DNA of 64,000 nt from contig SFJO01000010.1 in NCBI GenBank assembly GCA_004555865.1, forward strand, positions 1-64,000, written 5' to 3'. Below are positions 1-9,816 of the stretch, in pieces. A program made the position numbers and the translations under genes. The DNA is from Oscillospiraceae bacterium. Its GTDB lineage: Bacteria; Bacillota; Clostridia; Oscillospirales; Ruminococcaceae. Under the pieces are notes generated by a model, which did no database searches, was not told the origin of the DNA, and saw only the letters and a program-made list of their open reading frames with translations. How positions within the stretch are numbered: position 1 is the first letter of the stretch; each line of letters starts with the position of its first letter.

Positions 1-2
1 TC

Positions 3-79
3 TGGTGGAGAATTAGGGACTCGAACCCCAGACCCCCTGCGTGTGATGCAGGTGCTCTAACCAGCTGAGCTAATCCTCC
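3..79 (-). tRNA. tRNA-Val (anticodon CAC)
   Basis: Folds as a 77-nt cloverleaf on the minus strand with an encoded CCA end (positions 3-5). The acceptor stem GGAGGAT pairs with ATTCTCC with one G-U. The anticodon stem CCTGC/GCAGG encloses loop ATCACAC, which gives anticodon CAC and reads GUG codons. The T-arm contains GGTTCGAGTCC. A TTGCAT-17-TATAAT promoter lies just upstream on the same strand. Confidence 0.95.
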
Positions 80-91
80 GGAACGGTGTTT

Positions 92-120
92 ATTATATCA
101 CCATTTCCGGAGTTATGCAA
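92..120 (-). promoter_or_regulatory. Sigma-70-type promoter of tRNA-Val
   Basis: On the minus strand TTGCAT (115-120) is followed after 17 nt by TATAAT (92-97), 13 nt before the mature tRNA start. The rest of the gap to the gpmI stop at 420 shows nothing I can assign. Confidence 0.7.
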
Positions 121-419
121 GCCCTATTTTGCATTTTTCAAAATTTTTGAAGCACACATCGTTTTGCCGCTCCGTTTTCGGCCGATTGCTCCCGTGCGTC
201 CTCCTGTATCACTGCCAGACTCCGGCCGGTCAGGCGGGTTTTGCACTCCCACAGGCCCACCGCCGCCCGCTCCTTCCCTTTTTACAGGCTTTTTTAACGT
301 CATTGAACCGGTTCCATTGTCGGCAAAAAAGCAATGCCGCCCCCAGCTTCGTGCTATTATAGCACACGCGCCGGGAACGGCATATCGTTTTTTCAAAAAG
401 CTTCAGAAAGCCCTCTGCA

Positions 420-1943
<1,524 letters not shown>

Positions 1944-2099
1944 AAGGTCCAATCTCCTTGCGTCAAACGCGCTTGTATGGCCGGGGCCTTTCCCACCCCG
2001 CAGCCAGATGCCCCCGGCGGCGCGCTGTTTCTGCCGCCGGCAAGATGGGCCGGGCAGGCACTGCGCCCGCCCGGCCCGGGCTTTTTATGCCGGAAGGGT

Positions 2100-2870
2100 T
2101 CAGCCCTCGGTGGCTGCCTTCACGATGGCGGCGAACTTCTCCGCCTTCAGGGCGGCGCCGCCGATCAGGCCGCCGTCCACGTCGGGCTTGCTCAACAGCT
2201 CGGCGGCGTTGCCGTCGTTCATGCTGCCGCCGTACTGCACGGTGGTGGCCTTGGCCACGGCCTCGCCGTACAGCTCGCCGATCACCTTGCGGATGGCGGC
2301 GCAGACCTCCTGGGCCTGGTCGGCGGTGGCGGTGCGGCCGGTGCCGATGGCCCACACAGGCTCATAGGCGATGACAATGCGGCTCATCTCTTCGGCAGTC
2401 ACGCCAGAGAGGGCGATCTTGGTCTGCATGCGCACCAGCTCTTCGGTCACGCCCAGCTCCCGCTGCGCCAGGTTCTCGCCAACGCACACGATGACCTTCA
2501 ACCCGGCAGCCAGGGCAGCCTTGGTGCGCTTGTTCACGGTCTCGTCGGTCTCGGCGAAGTACTGGCGGCGCTCGGAATGGCCGGTGATGACGTACTCCAC
2601 GCCAAGATCCACCAGCATGTCGGCGCTGATCTCGCCGGTGAAGGCGCCGCTCTTCTCAAAGTGAACGTTCTCAGCGCCCACATGGATGTTGGTGCCCTTG
2701 CACTTGGCCACCGCCGTCACCAGGTCGGTGAAGGGGGTGCAGATGACCACCTCACACCCGGCGTCCTGCACGGCGGGGATCAGCTCGTCGATGAGGGCAT
2801 TGGCCTCGGTGGCGGTCTTGTTCATTTTCCAGTTGCCGGCGATGATGGCTTTGCGGTTCTGCTTATCCAT
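2100..2870 (-). CDS. tpiA: Triosephosphate isomerase
   Basis: 256 aa, standard length. It interconverts dihydroxyacetone phosphate and glyceraldehyde 3-phosphate. Catalytic residues are visible: Lys15 in GNWKMN, His98 in ITGHSERR and Glu170 in AYEPVWAIGTG, followed by the phosphate-binding GGS motif near the C-terminus. The ATG at 2870 follows GTGAGGAAC about 8 nt upstream; the longer reading frame upstream has no SD. It lies between pgk and gpmI on the same strand, but a strong terminator separates it from pgk, so it depends on readthrough or on its own promoter. Confidence 0.97.
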   Translation of the reverse strand: MDKQNRKAIIAGNWKMNKTATEANALIDELIPAVQDAGCEVVICTPFTDLVTAVAKCKGTNIHVGAENVHFEKSGAFTGEISADMLVDLGVEYVITGHSERRQYFAETDETVNKRTKAALAAGLKVIVCVGENLAQRELGVTEELVRMQTKIALSGVTAEEMSRIVIAYEPVWAIGTGRTATADQAQEVCAAIRKVIGELYGEAVAKATTVQYGGSMNDGNAAELLSKPDVDGGLIGGAALKAEKFAAIVKAATEG

Positions 2871-2935
2871 AAGAAGTTCCTCACTTTTCTGTTTTGATTC
2901 GGCGCGTTCTGCGCAGCCGGTTTTTTCGTTGAAAG

Positions 2936-2967
2936 AAAAAGGTGCGGCGGCGGTTGGCCGCCGCACC
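2936..2967 (-). terminator. Intrinsic terminator between pgk and tpiA
   Basis: On the minus strand a perfect 11-bp GC-rich stem (2941-2951 with 2957-2967, 5-nt loop) is followed directly by TTTTTCTTT. It starts 20 nt after the pgk stop and precedes tpiA. Confidence 0.85.
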
Positions 2968-2986
2968 AGAAACGCGGGACAATAAA

Positions 2987-4198
2987 TCAGTTGTTGGCAA
3001 TGCAGGCGATGCCGGGCAGCGCCTTGCCCTCCAGGTACTCCAGGCTGGCGCCGCCGCCGGTGGAGATGTGGGTCATCTTGTCGGCAAAGCCCAGCTGCAT
3101 CACGGCAGCCGCGCTGTCGCCGCCGCCGATGACGGTGGTGGCATCCGCCTCGGCCATGGCCTTGGCCACAGCCAGGGTGCCGGCCGCCAGAACCGGGTTC
3201 TCAAACACGCCCATGGGGCCGTTCCACACCACGGTCTTGCTGGCCTGCACGGCCTCGGCAAACAGCTTGGCGGTCTCGGGGCCGATGTCGCAGCCTTCCA
3301 TGTCGGCGGGAATGGCGGTGACCGGCACGGTCAAGGTTTCAATGTTGGGGTTGTCGATGGGGTCGGGGAAGCTCTTGACGCAGACGGTATCCACCGGCAG
3401 CAGCAGCTTCACACCCTTGGCGGCAGCCTTGTCCATCATCTCTTTGCAGTAGGCCAGCTTCTCGTCGTCGCACAAGCTCTGGCCGATCTCATAGCCCTGG
3501 GCCTTCAGGAAGGTGTAGGCCATGCCGCCGCCGATGATCAGGGTATCCACCTTTTCCAGCAGGTTGGAAATCACGTTCAGCTTGTCGGCCACCTTGGCGC
3601 CGCCCAGAATGGCGGTGAAGGGGCGCACGGGGGCGTTCACGGCGTTGCCCAGGTACTCAATCTCCTTGCCCATCAGGTAGCCCACGGCGGTGGTCTTGAC
3701 GTAATCGGTCACACCGGCGGTGGAGCAATGGGCGCGGTGGGCGCTGCCGAAGGCATCGTTCACATACACGTCGGCCAGGCTGGCCAGCTCTTTGCTGAAC
3801 TCGGGCAGGTTCTTGGTTTCTTCCTTGCGGAAACGGGTGTTCTGCAGCAGCACCACGTCACCGTCCTTCATGGCGGCCACGGCAGCCTTGGCGTTCTCGC
3901 CCACCACGGTGTCGTCGTCTGCAAAGGTGACGGGCTGGCCCAGCAGCTCGCTCAGGCGCACAGCCACGGGGGCCAGGCTGAACTTTGCCTCGGGGCCGTT
4001 CTTGGGCTTGCCCAGATGGCTGCACAGGATGACCTTGCCGCCGTCGGCAATGAGCTTCTTGATGGTGGGCAGGGCGGCGACAATGCGGTTGTCGTTGGTG
4101 ATGACCCCATCCTTCATGGGCACGTTGAAATCGCAGCGAACCAGCACGCGCTGGCCCTTCACATTGATGTCGTCTACGGTCACTTTACCTAAACCCAT
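2987..4198 (-). CDS. pgk: Phosphoglycerate kinase
   Basis: 403 aa, close to the usual ~395. It transfers phosphate from 1,3-bisphosphoglycerate to ADP in glycolysis. The N-terminal substrate region RVLVRCDFNVPM and the nucleotide-domain motifs ILGGAKVADKL and GGGDSAAAV are intact. The ATG at 4198 follows AAGGAG by 10 nt; codons further upstream are not supported. First gene of the glycolytic block, with a good promoter about 150 nt upstream and a strong terminator directly downstream. In many Firmicutes gap precedes pgk; here upstream is an unrelated plus-strand gene. Confidence 0.97.
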   Translation of the reverse strand: MGLGKVTVDDINVKGQRVLVRCDFNVPMKDGVITNDNRIVAALPTIKKLIADGGKVILCSHLGKPKNGPEAKFSLAPVAVRLSELLGQPVTFADDDTVVGENAKAAVAAMKDGDVVLLQNTRFRKEETKNLPEFSKELASLADVYVNDAFGSAHRAHCSTAGVTDYVKTTAVGYLMGKEIEYLGNAVNAPVRPFTAILGGAKVADKLNVISNLLEKVDTLIIGGGMAYTFLKAQGYEIGQSLCDDEKLAYCKEMMDKAAAKGVKLLLPVDTVCVKSFPDPIDNPNIETLTVPVTAIPADMEGCDIGPETAKLFAEAVQASKTVVWNGPMGVFENPVLAAGTLAVAKAMAEADATTVIGGGDSAAAVMQLGFADKMTHISTGGGASLEYLEGKALPGIACIANN

Positions 4199-4349
4199 AG
4201 TTCCATTTCTCCTTCCAAGGTCGGGGCAGTGCCCCGGTGTTGCGGCATATTTTGCGCTTGCCCGGCCCGGCTGCCAGCCCGTTTTGAGTTGGGCTCCGGT
4301 GCGCAGGGCGTGAGGAAACCGGGGCAGCCCTGCCGCCCCATACAGCTTC

Positions 4350-4378
4350 ATTATAAGCAATCGGGACGGGTTTCGCAA
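4350..4378 (-). promoter_or_regulatory. Probable pgk promoter
   Basis: Minus strand TTGCGA (4373-4378), 17-nt spacer, TATAAT (4350-4355). It would give a leader of about 145 nt before the pgk ATG at 4198. No recognisable riboswitch was seen in the leader. Confidence 0.65.
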
Positions 4379-4564
4379 GTGCTTTTTGACATATTTTTAA
4401 CGATTTCCGGAAGTTGCTCAAAACCGTCCTTCGCTGCAGGTTTTGCACCGCCTGCCGGGCGGCCCCGGTGTTTTTGCGAACGCGGCGGCCCCGCATAGCC
4501 GGCCCCGGTTCTGCGCACACTAATCCGGGCCCTGCATCACACCGGGAAAGGAGGACTGCGGGCG

Positions 4565-4978
4565 TTGCTTTGCTACGAAACCTTCGTTACGTTCTGCCTG
4601 GGGGCCGCGGGGTACGGCGGGCTGGAATGCCTGTACCGCGGCCGTACCCACTGGACCATGCTGTGTGCGGGCGGGCTGTGCCTTCTGGCCCTGCAGGCGC
4701 TGAACCGCCGCCTGGCCGGGCGGCCGCTGGCCCTTCGCTGCCTGGCCGGGGCGGGTTTCATCACCGGGTTTGAGCTGGCCGTCGGCCTTTTGTGCAACCG
4801 GCTGCTGGGCTGGCGCGTGTGGGATTACTCCGCCCAGTGGGGCAATTTGTGGGGGCAGGTGTGCCCACGGTTTTCCGCCTACTGGTATCTGCTGTGTCTG
4901 GCGCTGCTGCCCGTGCTGGACCGGGCCGACCTTCGCCCCCGGCCCGGCCGCCGCCCGCCAAGCGCCGAACGCCGCTGA
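4565..4978 (+). CDS. CmpB-like small membrane protein (putative ABC-transporter type IV family)
   Basis: 137 aa and strongly hydrophobic, with about four membrane segments. The stretch WDYSAQWGNLWGQVC followed by FSAYW matches what I recall of the Firmicutes family named 'putative ABC-transporter type IV' (CmpB), whose biochemical role is not established. The start is a TTG at 4565: AAAGGAGG lies 10 nt upstream and no ATG or GTG fits better. It stands alone between the pgk promoter and a convergent SGNH hydrolase gene. The C-terminus is short and Arg/Pro-rich. The family assignment rests on the conserved tryptophan motif only. Confidence 0.7.
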   Translation: MLCYETFVTFCLGAAGYGGLECLYRGRTHWTMLCAGGLCLLALQALNRRLAGRPLALRCLAGAGFITGFELAVGLLCNRLLGWRVWDYSAQWGNLWGQVCPRFSAYWYLLCLALLPVLDRADLRPRPGRRPPSAERR

Positions 4979-4994
4979 ATGCCGGCCGCCGCAC

Positions 4995-5049
4995 AAAAAA
5001 ACGCGCGGCCCTGCCCGCCGGAAAGCCCCGGCAGCCATCGGCCGCGCGT
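4995..5049 (-). terminator. Terminator downstream of the SGNH hydrolase gene
   Basis: On the minus strand ACGCGCGGCC-type arms (5001-5010 and 5040-5049, 10 bp) close a hairpin followed by seven T (4995-5001). It lies about 100 nt after the stop at 5150. Confidence 0.7.
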
Positions 5050-5149
5050 GTATCGTTGCTTTGCTTGTTTTGGTCTATCGGGCGGTTTTAACCGGCTTCA
5101 ATGGCTTGAAGGGGCGGCGCCGTTCGGCGTTCCTCTAGTTCACAGCCCC

Positions 5150-6106
5150 TTACCCCATATAGTAGGCGCTGCCCTTGGCCCAGGGGTTGTCTTTCGAGTA
5201 GACGGTGTGGGTGCACAGGAAGTTCACCCAGGCCGGGTAGCCGCTGCTGGCGGTAAAGTGTACGCCGTCGCTCTCCGCGTAATCCGCGTTCAGGTCGCCG
5301 TTTTCATCCGCCATGGCCCCGTACAGGTCCAGGAACGAACAGCCCTTTTCCAGAGCCAGCTTGGCCAGCCGCACGTTCACCGCCTGCACCTTACTCTTTT
5401 CCAGGCCGGGCCGGGTCTCCACGGCCTTGGTCTGCACCGGCGGCACCGCCTGCACATAGATCAGGGTATCCGGCAGGCGGCTCTTCAGTTCATCCAGCAT
5501 CCGGCCATAGTAGGCGATGAAGTTGTCCTCAGCGCCGTCGTTCACCAGAGTATTGGTGCCCAGCAGAATATACAGCTTGGCGGGCTGGCGGGCGGCCAGC
5601 ACATCCAAAGGCACCTCGCTGCCCCGCTCCGGGTGGTTCACGGCGGTGCCGTCCACCACGGTTTTGGGGGTCAGGCCCACATAGCCGCAGATCAGCGCCC
5701 CTTGCATCTCCACATTGTACTCGGTAAATCCCTCGGTGATGCTGTCGCCCAGGAAGGCTGCATCCGAGAAATAGCTGGTGTCCACCCGGCCGCACTCCGG
5801 CAGGGCCATCAGGTCGTAATCGGTGGAGCGGATGGTGTAATCCTTGGTCTGAATGGCCGGGCCGGTCACGGGCCAGACCTCCTTATTCACCGTCACCTGC
5901 ATGGGCAGCGGGGCCAGCACGGTGCTGGTCTGCTCCGGCTCCAGGCTGTCGTCCTGTTTGCCCTTTTTGTCAAACAGGCTGATAATCAGGGTAATGATGC
6001 CCGCCAGCACCAGAATGCACACGGCCGCGCACACAAAGCGCAGGCGGCGCTGCATCCGGCGCTTTCTGCGCCGGGCGTAATACATGGATTCGTTGGAACT
6101 TCTCAT
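5150..6106 (-). CDS. Membrane-anchored SGNH/GDSL hydrolase
   Basis: 318 aa. A very basic N-terminus (residues 10-22, nearly all Arg/Lys) precedes one membrane segment (about 24-44), so the catalytic domain should lie outside the cell. SGNH motifs are present: block I GDSITEG with nucleophile Ser122, a GTN Asn block, and D280-G-V-H283 as the catalytic Asp/His pair. Members of the family remove acetyl or acyl esters from cell-surface glycans, or act as lipases; the substrate cannot be read from the sequence. The ATG at 6106 has only a weak GGTGG upstream. It is monocistronic, with its own terminator. Confidence 0.88.
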   Translation of the reverse strand: MRSSNESMYYARRRKRRMQRRLRFVCAAVCILVLAGIITLIISLFDKKGKQDDSLEPEQTSTVLAPLPMQVTVNKEVWPVTGPAIQTKDYTIRSTDYDLMALPECGRVDTSYFSDAAFLGDSITEGFTEYNVEMQGALICGYVGLTPKTVVDGTAVNHPERGSEVPLDVLAARQPAKLYILLGTNTLVNDGAEDNFIAYYGRMLDELKSRLPDTLIYVQAVPPVQTKAVETRPGLEKSKVQAVNVRLAKLALEKGCSFLDLYGAMADENGDLNADYAESDGVHFTASSGYPAWVNFLCTHTVYSKDNPWAKGSAYYMG

Positions 6107-6213
6107 TCTGCTTTTCCACCCAGCGGGGCCGCCTTGTCAAGGCCCCGCCCTCTCGTTTGTAAGAATCAGATGCCCGCCGCCGGGTCCGCCTACCGGTTGC
6201 GCCCCCGCGCACG

Positions 6214-6253
6214 AACAAAAGCGCCCGGCCCCCGCACGCTGGGGAACCGGGCG
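6214..6253 (-). terminator. Terminator downstream of the 29-aa peptide gene
   Basis: Minus strand CGCCCGG/CCGGGCG arms (6247-6253 and 6222-6228) with inner CCCC/GGGG pairing, followed by CTTTTGTT. It lies about 100 nt downstream of the small gene's stop at 6351, on the same strand. Confidence 0.65.
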
Positions 6254-6350
6254 TACACATTCAAAAAGGTTCACCGCGCCCGGGCACACAGCTGCCCTGG
6301 CCGCCCCCTCCGCAGAGGGGCAGCCGCTCGCTGCATCGGGGCTGGTACGC

Positions 6351-6440
6351 TCAGCGCTCCGCCCGAAGGCAGTACAGCCGCACCGGGATGCTGAGTACCG
6401 CAAACAGCAGCCCGCAGGTGATGGCCATCAGAGAATACAT
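6351..6440 (-). CDS. Small hydrophobic peptide, 29 aa, function unknown
   Basis: ATG at 6440 preceded by a perfect AAAGGAGG with 7-nt spacing. The product begins MYSLMAITCGLL, contains one predicted membrane segment (about residues 4-20) and ends in a charged tail with three Arg. It is the only gene in the 645-nt gap between the SGNH hydrolase and cardiolipin synthase genes, and a hairpin terminator follows on the same strand. No homologue is recognised. The optimal SD, single TM and own terminator favour a real small membrane protein over chance. Confidence 0.6.
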   Translation of the reverse strand: MYSLMAITCGLLFAVLSIPVRLYCLRAER

Positions 6441-6624
6441 GGCGATTCCTCCTTTGCCTTATGTCTCTTACTATAAAGGATACGATGGAAAATGTCCAGA
6501 TATTTCAAAGATTTTCAAAAATGCAGCGCTGCTCTGCCGCACGGCAGAACGGTGCTGCCCGCCCTTGCCGTCCGGCCGCACCGCGGCGGGTTCTGCGCGC
6601 CCGTACCCGCCGGATGTCCCTTCG

Positions 6625-6653
6625 TTGACAAGCCCTCTGCCGCATTCTATAAT
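6625..6653 (+). promoter_or_regulatory. Consensus sigma-70 promoter of cls
   Basis: TTGACA (6625-6630), exactly 17 nt, TATAAT (6648-6653): a full consensus match. Transcription would begin near 6660, giving a leader of about 90 nt before the cls ATG at 6752. Confidence 0.9.
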
Positions 6654-6751
6654 AATAGAAACAATAAAAGAAAACCCGTATATTTTGGCACCGCATCGTT
6701 CAAAAAAACGGCGCAACTTGTCCCTTTTTCTCCGGGCTGGAAAGGCGTTTC

Positions 6752-8278
6752 ATGAAAAAGCTCATCAATATCTTCACCAGCCGTCTGGTGGTAACCGGCC
6801 TGCTCATTCTGGTGCAGCTCGGCTGGCTGCTGCTGCAGCTGTTTCACCTGACCCAGTACGCCACCTGGCTGGCGGCTTTGTTCAGCCTGCTGAGCCTGCT
6901 GGCCATCCTGTTTTTGATTCAGCGGGACGAAAACCCCGCCTACAAGCTGCTGTGGGTCATTCTCATCGCGCTGGCCCCTCTGTTCGGCGGGCTGCTGTAC
7001 CTGGTTTTGGGCAACAAGCAGCCCACCCGCCGGATGCGCCATACCCTGGCCCAGGCCCGCGCGCCGCTGGAACCGCTGCTCACCGCACCCAATGAGGAGG
7101 CCATTGCCTCGCTGGAGGCCAAGCATCCCCGTATGTGCTCCACAGCCCGCTACATCGGCAAGAGCGGCCCATACCCCCTGCAGCAAAACACCCGCGTGAC
7201 CTACTACCCCATTGGCGAACAGCTGTTTGCCGCCATGCTGAAGGACCTGGAGCAGGCCCAAAAAACCATTTATCTGGAATACTTCATCTTTGCCGAGGGC
7301 GAAATGTGGCAGACCATGCGCCGCGTACTGGTGCGCAAGGCGGCCGAGGGCGTGGACGTGCGCCTGATGTACGACGACATGGGCAGCCTGGGCGTTCTGC
7401 CCAAGCACTTCCAGGCCGAGCTGGAACGGGACGGCATACAGTGCATGGCTTTCAACCGGTTCATTCCGGTGCTTTCGCTGGCCATGAACCACCGGGACCA
7501 CCGGAAAATTCTGGTGATCGACGGCAAGGTTGCCTTCACTGGCGGCATCAACATTGCCGACGAGTACATCAACCAAAAGGTGCGCTTTGGCCACTGGAAA
7601 GACACCGGCGTGCGGCTGGAGGGGGACGGCGCCTGGAACTTCACCCTCATGTTCCTGGAGCTGTGGAACGCCTATAAGGCCCCCAACGCTCTGCCGCCCC
7701 AAAAGCCGGAGCCTGCCCCGGCCCTGCCCGGCGGCGGCTGGGTTCAGCCATTTAGCGACAGCCCGGTGGATGAAGAGCCGGTGAGCGAGAACGTTTATCT
7801 GGACATTCTGAACCAGGCGCGGGATTATGTGACCATCTGCACCCCTTATCTCATCATTGACAATGAGATGCAGACGGCCCTGTGCCTGGCCGCCAAGCGG
7901 GGCGTAGACGTAAGCATCATTACCCCCGGCATTCCCGACAAATGGCTGGTGTGGCAGATGACCCGCTCCTATTACGAGCCGCTGATGAAGGCCGGGGTAA
8001 AAATTTACGAGTACACTCCCGGCTTTATCCACGCAAAAAGCTATTTGAGCGATGACTGCATCGGCGTGGTGGGCACCATCAACATGGATTACCGCAGCCT
8101 GTACCTGCACTTCGAGTGCGGCACCCTGCTGATCGACACCCCGGCGCTGGCTGATTTGAAGGCCGACTGCCTGGATACCATCGCCAAAAGCCGCCGTATG
8201 AAGCCGGAGGATGTGCGCCCCGGCTTCTGGGGGCGGTTGCTCAGCGCGGTGCTGCGGGTGTTTGCGCCGCTGATGTAA
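6752..8278 (+). CDS. cls: Cardiolipin synthase (phospholipase D family)
   Basis: 508 aa, the usual length of bacterial cardiolipin synthases. It condenses two phosphatidylglycerol molecules to cardiolipin and glycerol at the membrane. Three N-terminal hydrophobic stretches (about residues 10-30, 37-57, 65-87) are followed by two PLD domains. HKD motifs are intact: HRKILVID near residue 250 and HAKSYLSDD near residue 427, each followed by a conserved GG/GT-IN-DxRS element. A weak AAAGG precedes the ATG at 6752. It is expressed alone from a full-consensus promoter and ends at a terminator shared with galE. Confidence 0.95.
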   Translation: MKKLINIFTSRLVVTGLLILVQLGWLLLQLFHLTQYATWLAALFSLLSLLAILFLIQRDENPAYKLLWVILIALAPLFGGLLYLVLGNKQPTRRMRHTLAQARAPLEPLLTAPNEEAIASLEAKHPRMCSTARYIGKSGPYPLQQNTRVTYYPIGEQLFAAMLKDLEQAQKTIYLEYFIFAEGEMWQTMRRVLVRKAAEGVDVRLMYDDMGSLGVLPKHFQAELERDGIQCMAFNRFIPVLSLAMNHRDHRKILVIDGKVAFTGGINIADEYINQKVRFGHWKDTGVRLEGDGAWNFTLMFLELWNAYKAPNALPPQKPEPAPALPGGGWVQPFSDSPVDEEPVSENVYLDILNQARDYVTICTPYLIIDNEMQTALCLAAKRGVDVSIITPGIPDKWLVWQMTRSYYEPLMKAGVKIYEYTPGFIHAKSYLSDDCIGVVGTINMDYRSLYLHFECGTLLIDTPALADLKADCLDTIAKSRRMKPEDVRPGFWGRLLSAVLRVFAPLM

Positions 8279-8426
8279 GGCAGGCCCGCCCGCAATTCGC
8301 CCACAGTCTGCATTTGCGCAGGGGCGCAAAACCGCCGCAAAACCGCCGCAAATATAAGCCATTGCCAAAAATACCGGCAGGCCTACGCCCTTCCCCGTCA
8401 AAGCAGAAAGAGCCGCAAAATCAAGC

Positions 8427-8473
8427 AAAACGCGCGGTGTTTCCTTTGCAAATTGGAAATACCGCGCGTTTTT
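8427..8473. terminator. Bidirectional terminator between cls and galE
   Basis: CGCGCGGT (8431-8438) pairs with ACCGCGCG (8461-8468), with extra TTTCC/GGAAA pairing inside. AAAA precedes and TTTTT follows, so it can serve both converging genes. Confidence 0.85.
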
Positions 8474-8534
8474 ATACAATTCGTATTCTATTTTGTCGAA
8501 TCGCAGAAGCCCCATCCCGGGGCAAACCTGCTTT

Positions 8535-9554
8535 TCAGCCCTTATAGCCGTCCGGGTTCTTCTTCTGCCAGTTCCAGCTGTCGGCGCACATCTCGTCGAT
8601 GCCGTACTCAGCCACCCAGCCCAGCTCCCGCTTGGCCTTGGAGGGGTCGGCCCAGCACTCGGCAATGTCGCCGGGGCGGCGAGGGTCGATCACATAGGGC
8701 AGTTCCCGGCCGCAGGCCTTGCTGAAGGCGTGAATCACGTCCAGCACGCTGTACCCCTTGCCGGTGCCCAGGTTGCAAATGAACAGGCCGGGCTTCTCCG
8801 CCAGCTTCTTGATGGCCGCCACATGGCCGCGGGCCAGGTCCACCACATGGATGTAATCCCGCACGCCGGTGCCGTCGGGGGTGGGGTAATCGTTGCCGTA
8901 CACGTGTACCTTTTCCAGCTTGCCCACAGCCACCTTGGCAATGTAGGGCACCAGGTTGTTGGGAATGCCGTTGGGGTCCTCGCCGATCAGGCCGCTCTTG
9001 TGGGCGCCGATGGGGTTGAAGTACCGCAGCAGCGCCACGTTCAGCTCAGGGTCGGCCTTGCAGCAGTCGGTCAGAATCTGTTCGTTCATCACCTTGGTGG
9101 CGCCATAGGGGTTGGTGGCGCCGCCCACGGGGAAGCTCTCGTTGATGGGCACGCTGGCGGGGTCGCCGTACACGGTGGCGGAGGAGGAGAACACAAAGTT
9201 GTGCACCCCATGCTTGCGCATGGCCGCCAGCACCACCAGCGTACTGGTCAGGTTGTCGGTGTAATACTCCAGGGGCTTGGCAACGCTCTCGCCCACGGCC
9301 TTATAGGCGGCAAAGTGGATGACCGAGTCGATGTCCGGGTTTTCGGCAAACACCTTCTCCACGTCCTCGGCCTTGGTCATATCCGCCTCATAAAAGCGGA
9401 AATCCTTGCCGGAAATCTGCTTGACCCGCTCCACAGCCTTGGGGCAGGAATTGTAGAAGTTGTCCGCCACCACAATGTCATAACCCGCTGCCAGCAGCTC
9501 CACACAGGTGTGGCTGCCGATGTAACCGGCGCCGCCGCTTACCAGAATTGCCAT
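8535..9554 (-). CDS. galE: UDP-glucose 4-epimerase
   Basis: 339 aa. It interconverts UDP-glucose and UDP-galactose, feeding galactose use and surface glycan synthesis. The NAD-binding GGAGYIGSH motif opens the protein. The catalytic triad of the extended SDR family is present: Ser125 in SSSATVYG, Tyr150 and Lys154 in PYGATK. The ATG at 9554 follows GAAGGAGAGGG at good spacing; the reading frame upstream is not supported. It is monocistronic, convergent with cls, and an AraC regulator lies upstream on the same strand. No other Leloir-pathway gene is nearby. Confidence 0.96.
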   Translation of the reverse strand: MAILVSGGAGYIGSHTCVELLAAGYDIVVADNFYNSCPKAVERVKQISGKDFRFYEADMTKAEDVEKVFAENPDIDSVIHFAAYKAVGESVAKPLEYYTDNLTSTLVVLAAMRKHGVHNFVFSSSATVYGDPASVPINESFPVGGATNPYGATKVMNEQILTDCCKADPELNVALLRYFNPIGAHKSGLIGEDPNGIPNNLVPYIAKVAVGKLEKVHVYGNDYPTPDGTGVRDYIHVVDLARGHVAAIKKLAEKPGLFICNLGTGKGYSVLDVIHAFSKACGRELPYVIDPRRPGDIAECWADPSKAKRELGWVAEYGIDEMCADSWNWQKKNPDGYKG

Positions 9555-9816
9555 AATAACCCTCTCCTTCCGTTGGGGCGGCACAATCCGCCCGCTTCTT
9601 ATGCGCAGTGCCCACCGGGCACCCGCCTGCTGTTTTCGGCCTTGCCGCCCCGCAAAAGGGCAGCCCGCCGCCAAAAAAACCGTACCTACACGCAGATTTC
9701 AAAGATGGACAAAACGCTCTTCTTTTGCAGCGTTCCGCGCCCTCTTCTTCTCTCATTTTAGCTTGATACAGCCTCTATTCAAATGGAAGATTTCTGCTTG
9801 CACATGAAAGATTCTC

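Noticed and set aside
2048..2087. GGCCGGGC/GCCCGGCC hairpin followed by TTTTT on the plus strand
   Set aside because: Oriented for the plus strand, where no gene precedes it; on the minus strand no T-run follows, so it is not called as a terminator of tpiA.
8327..8350. Tandem AAAACCGCCGC copies
   Set aside because: Only two copies in a GC-rich gap after cls; no link to a promoter or gene.
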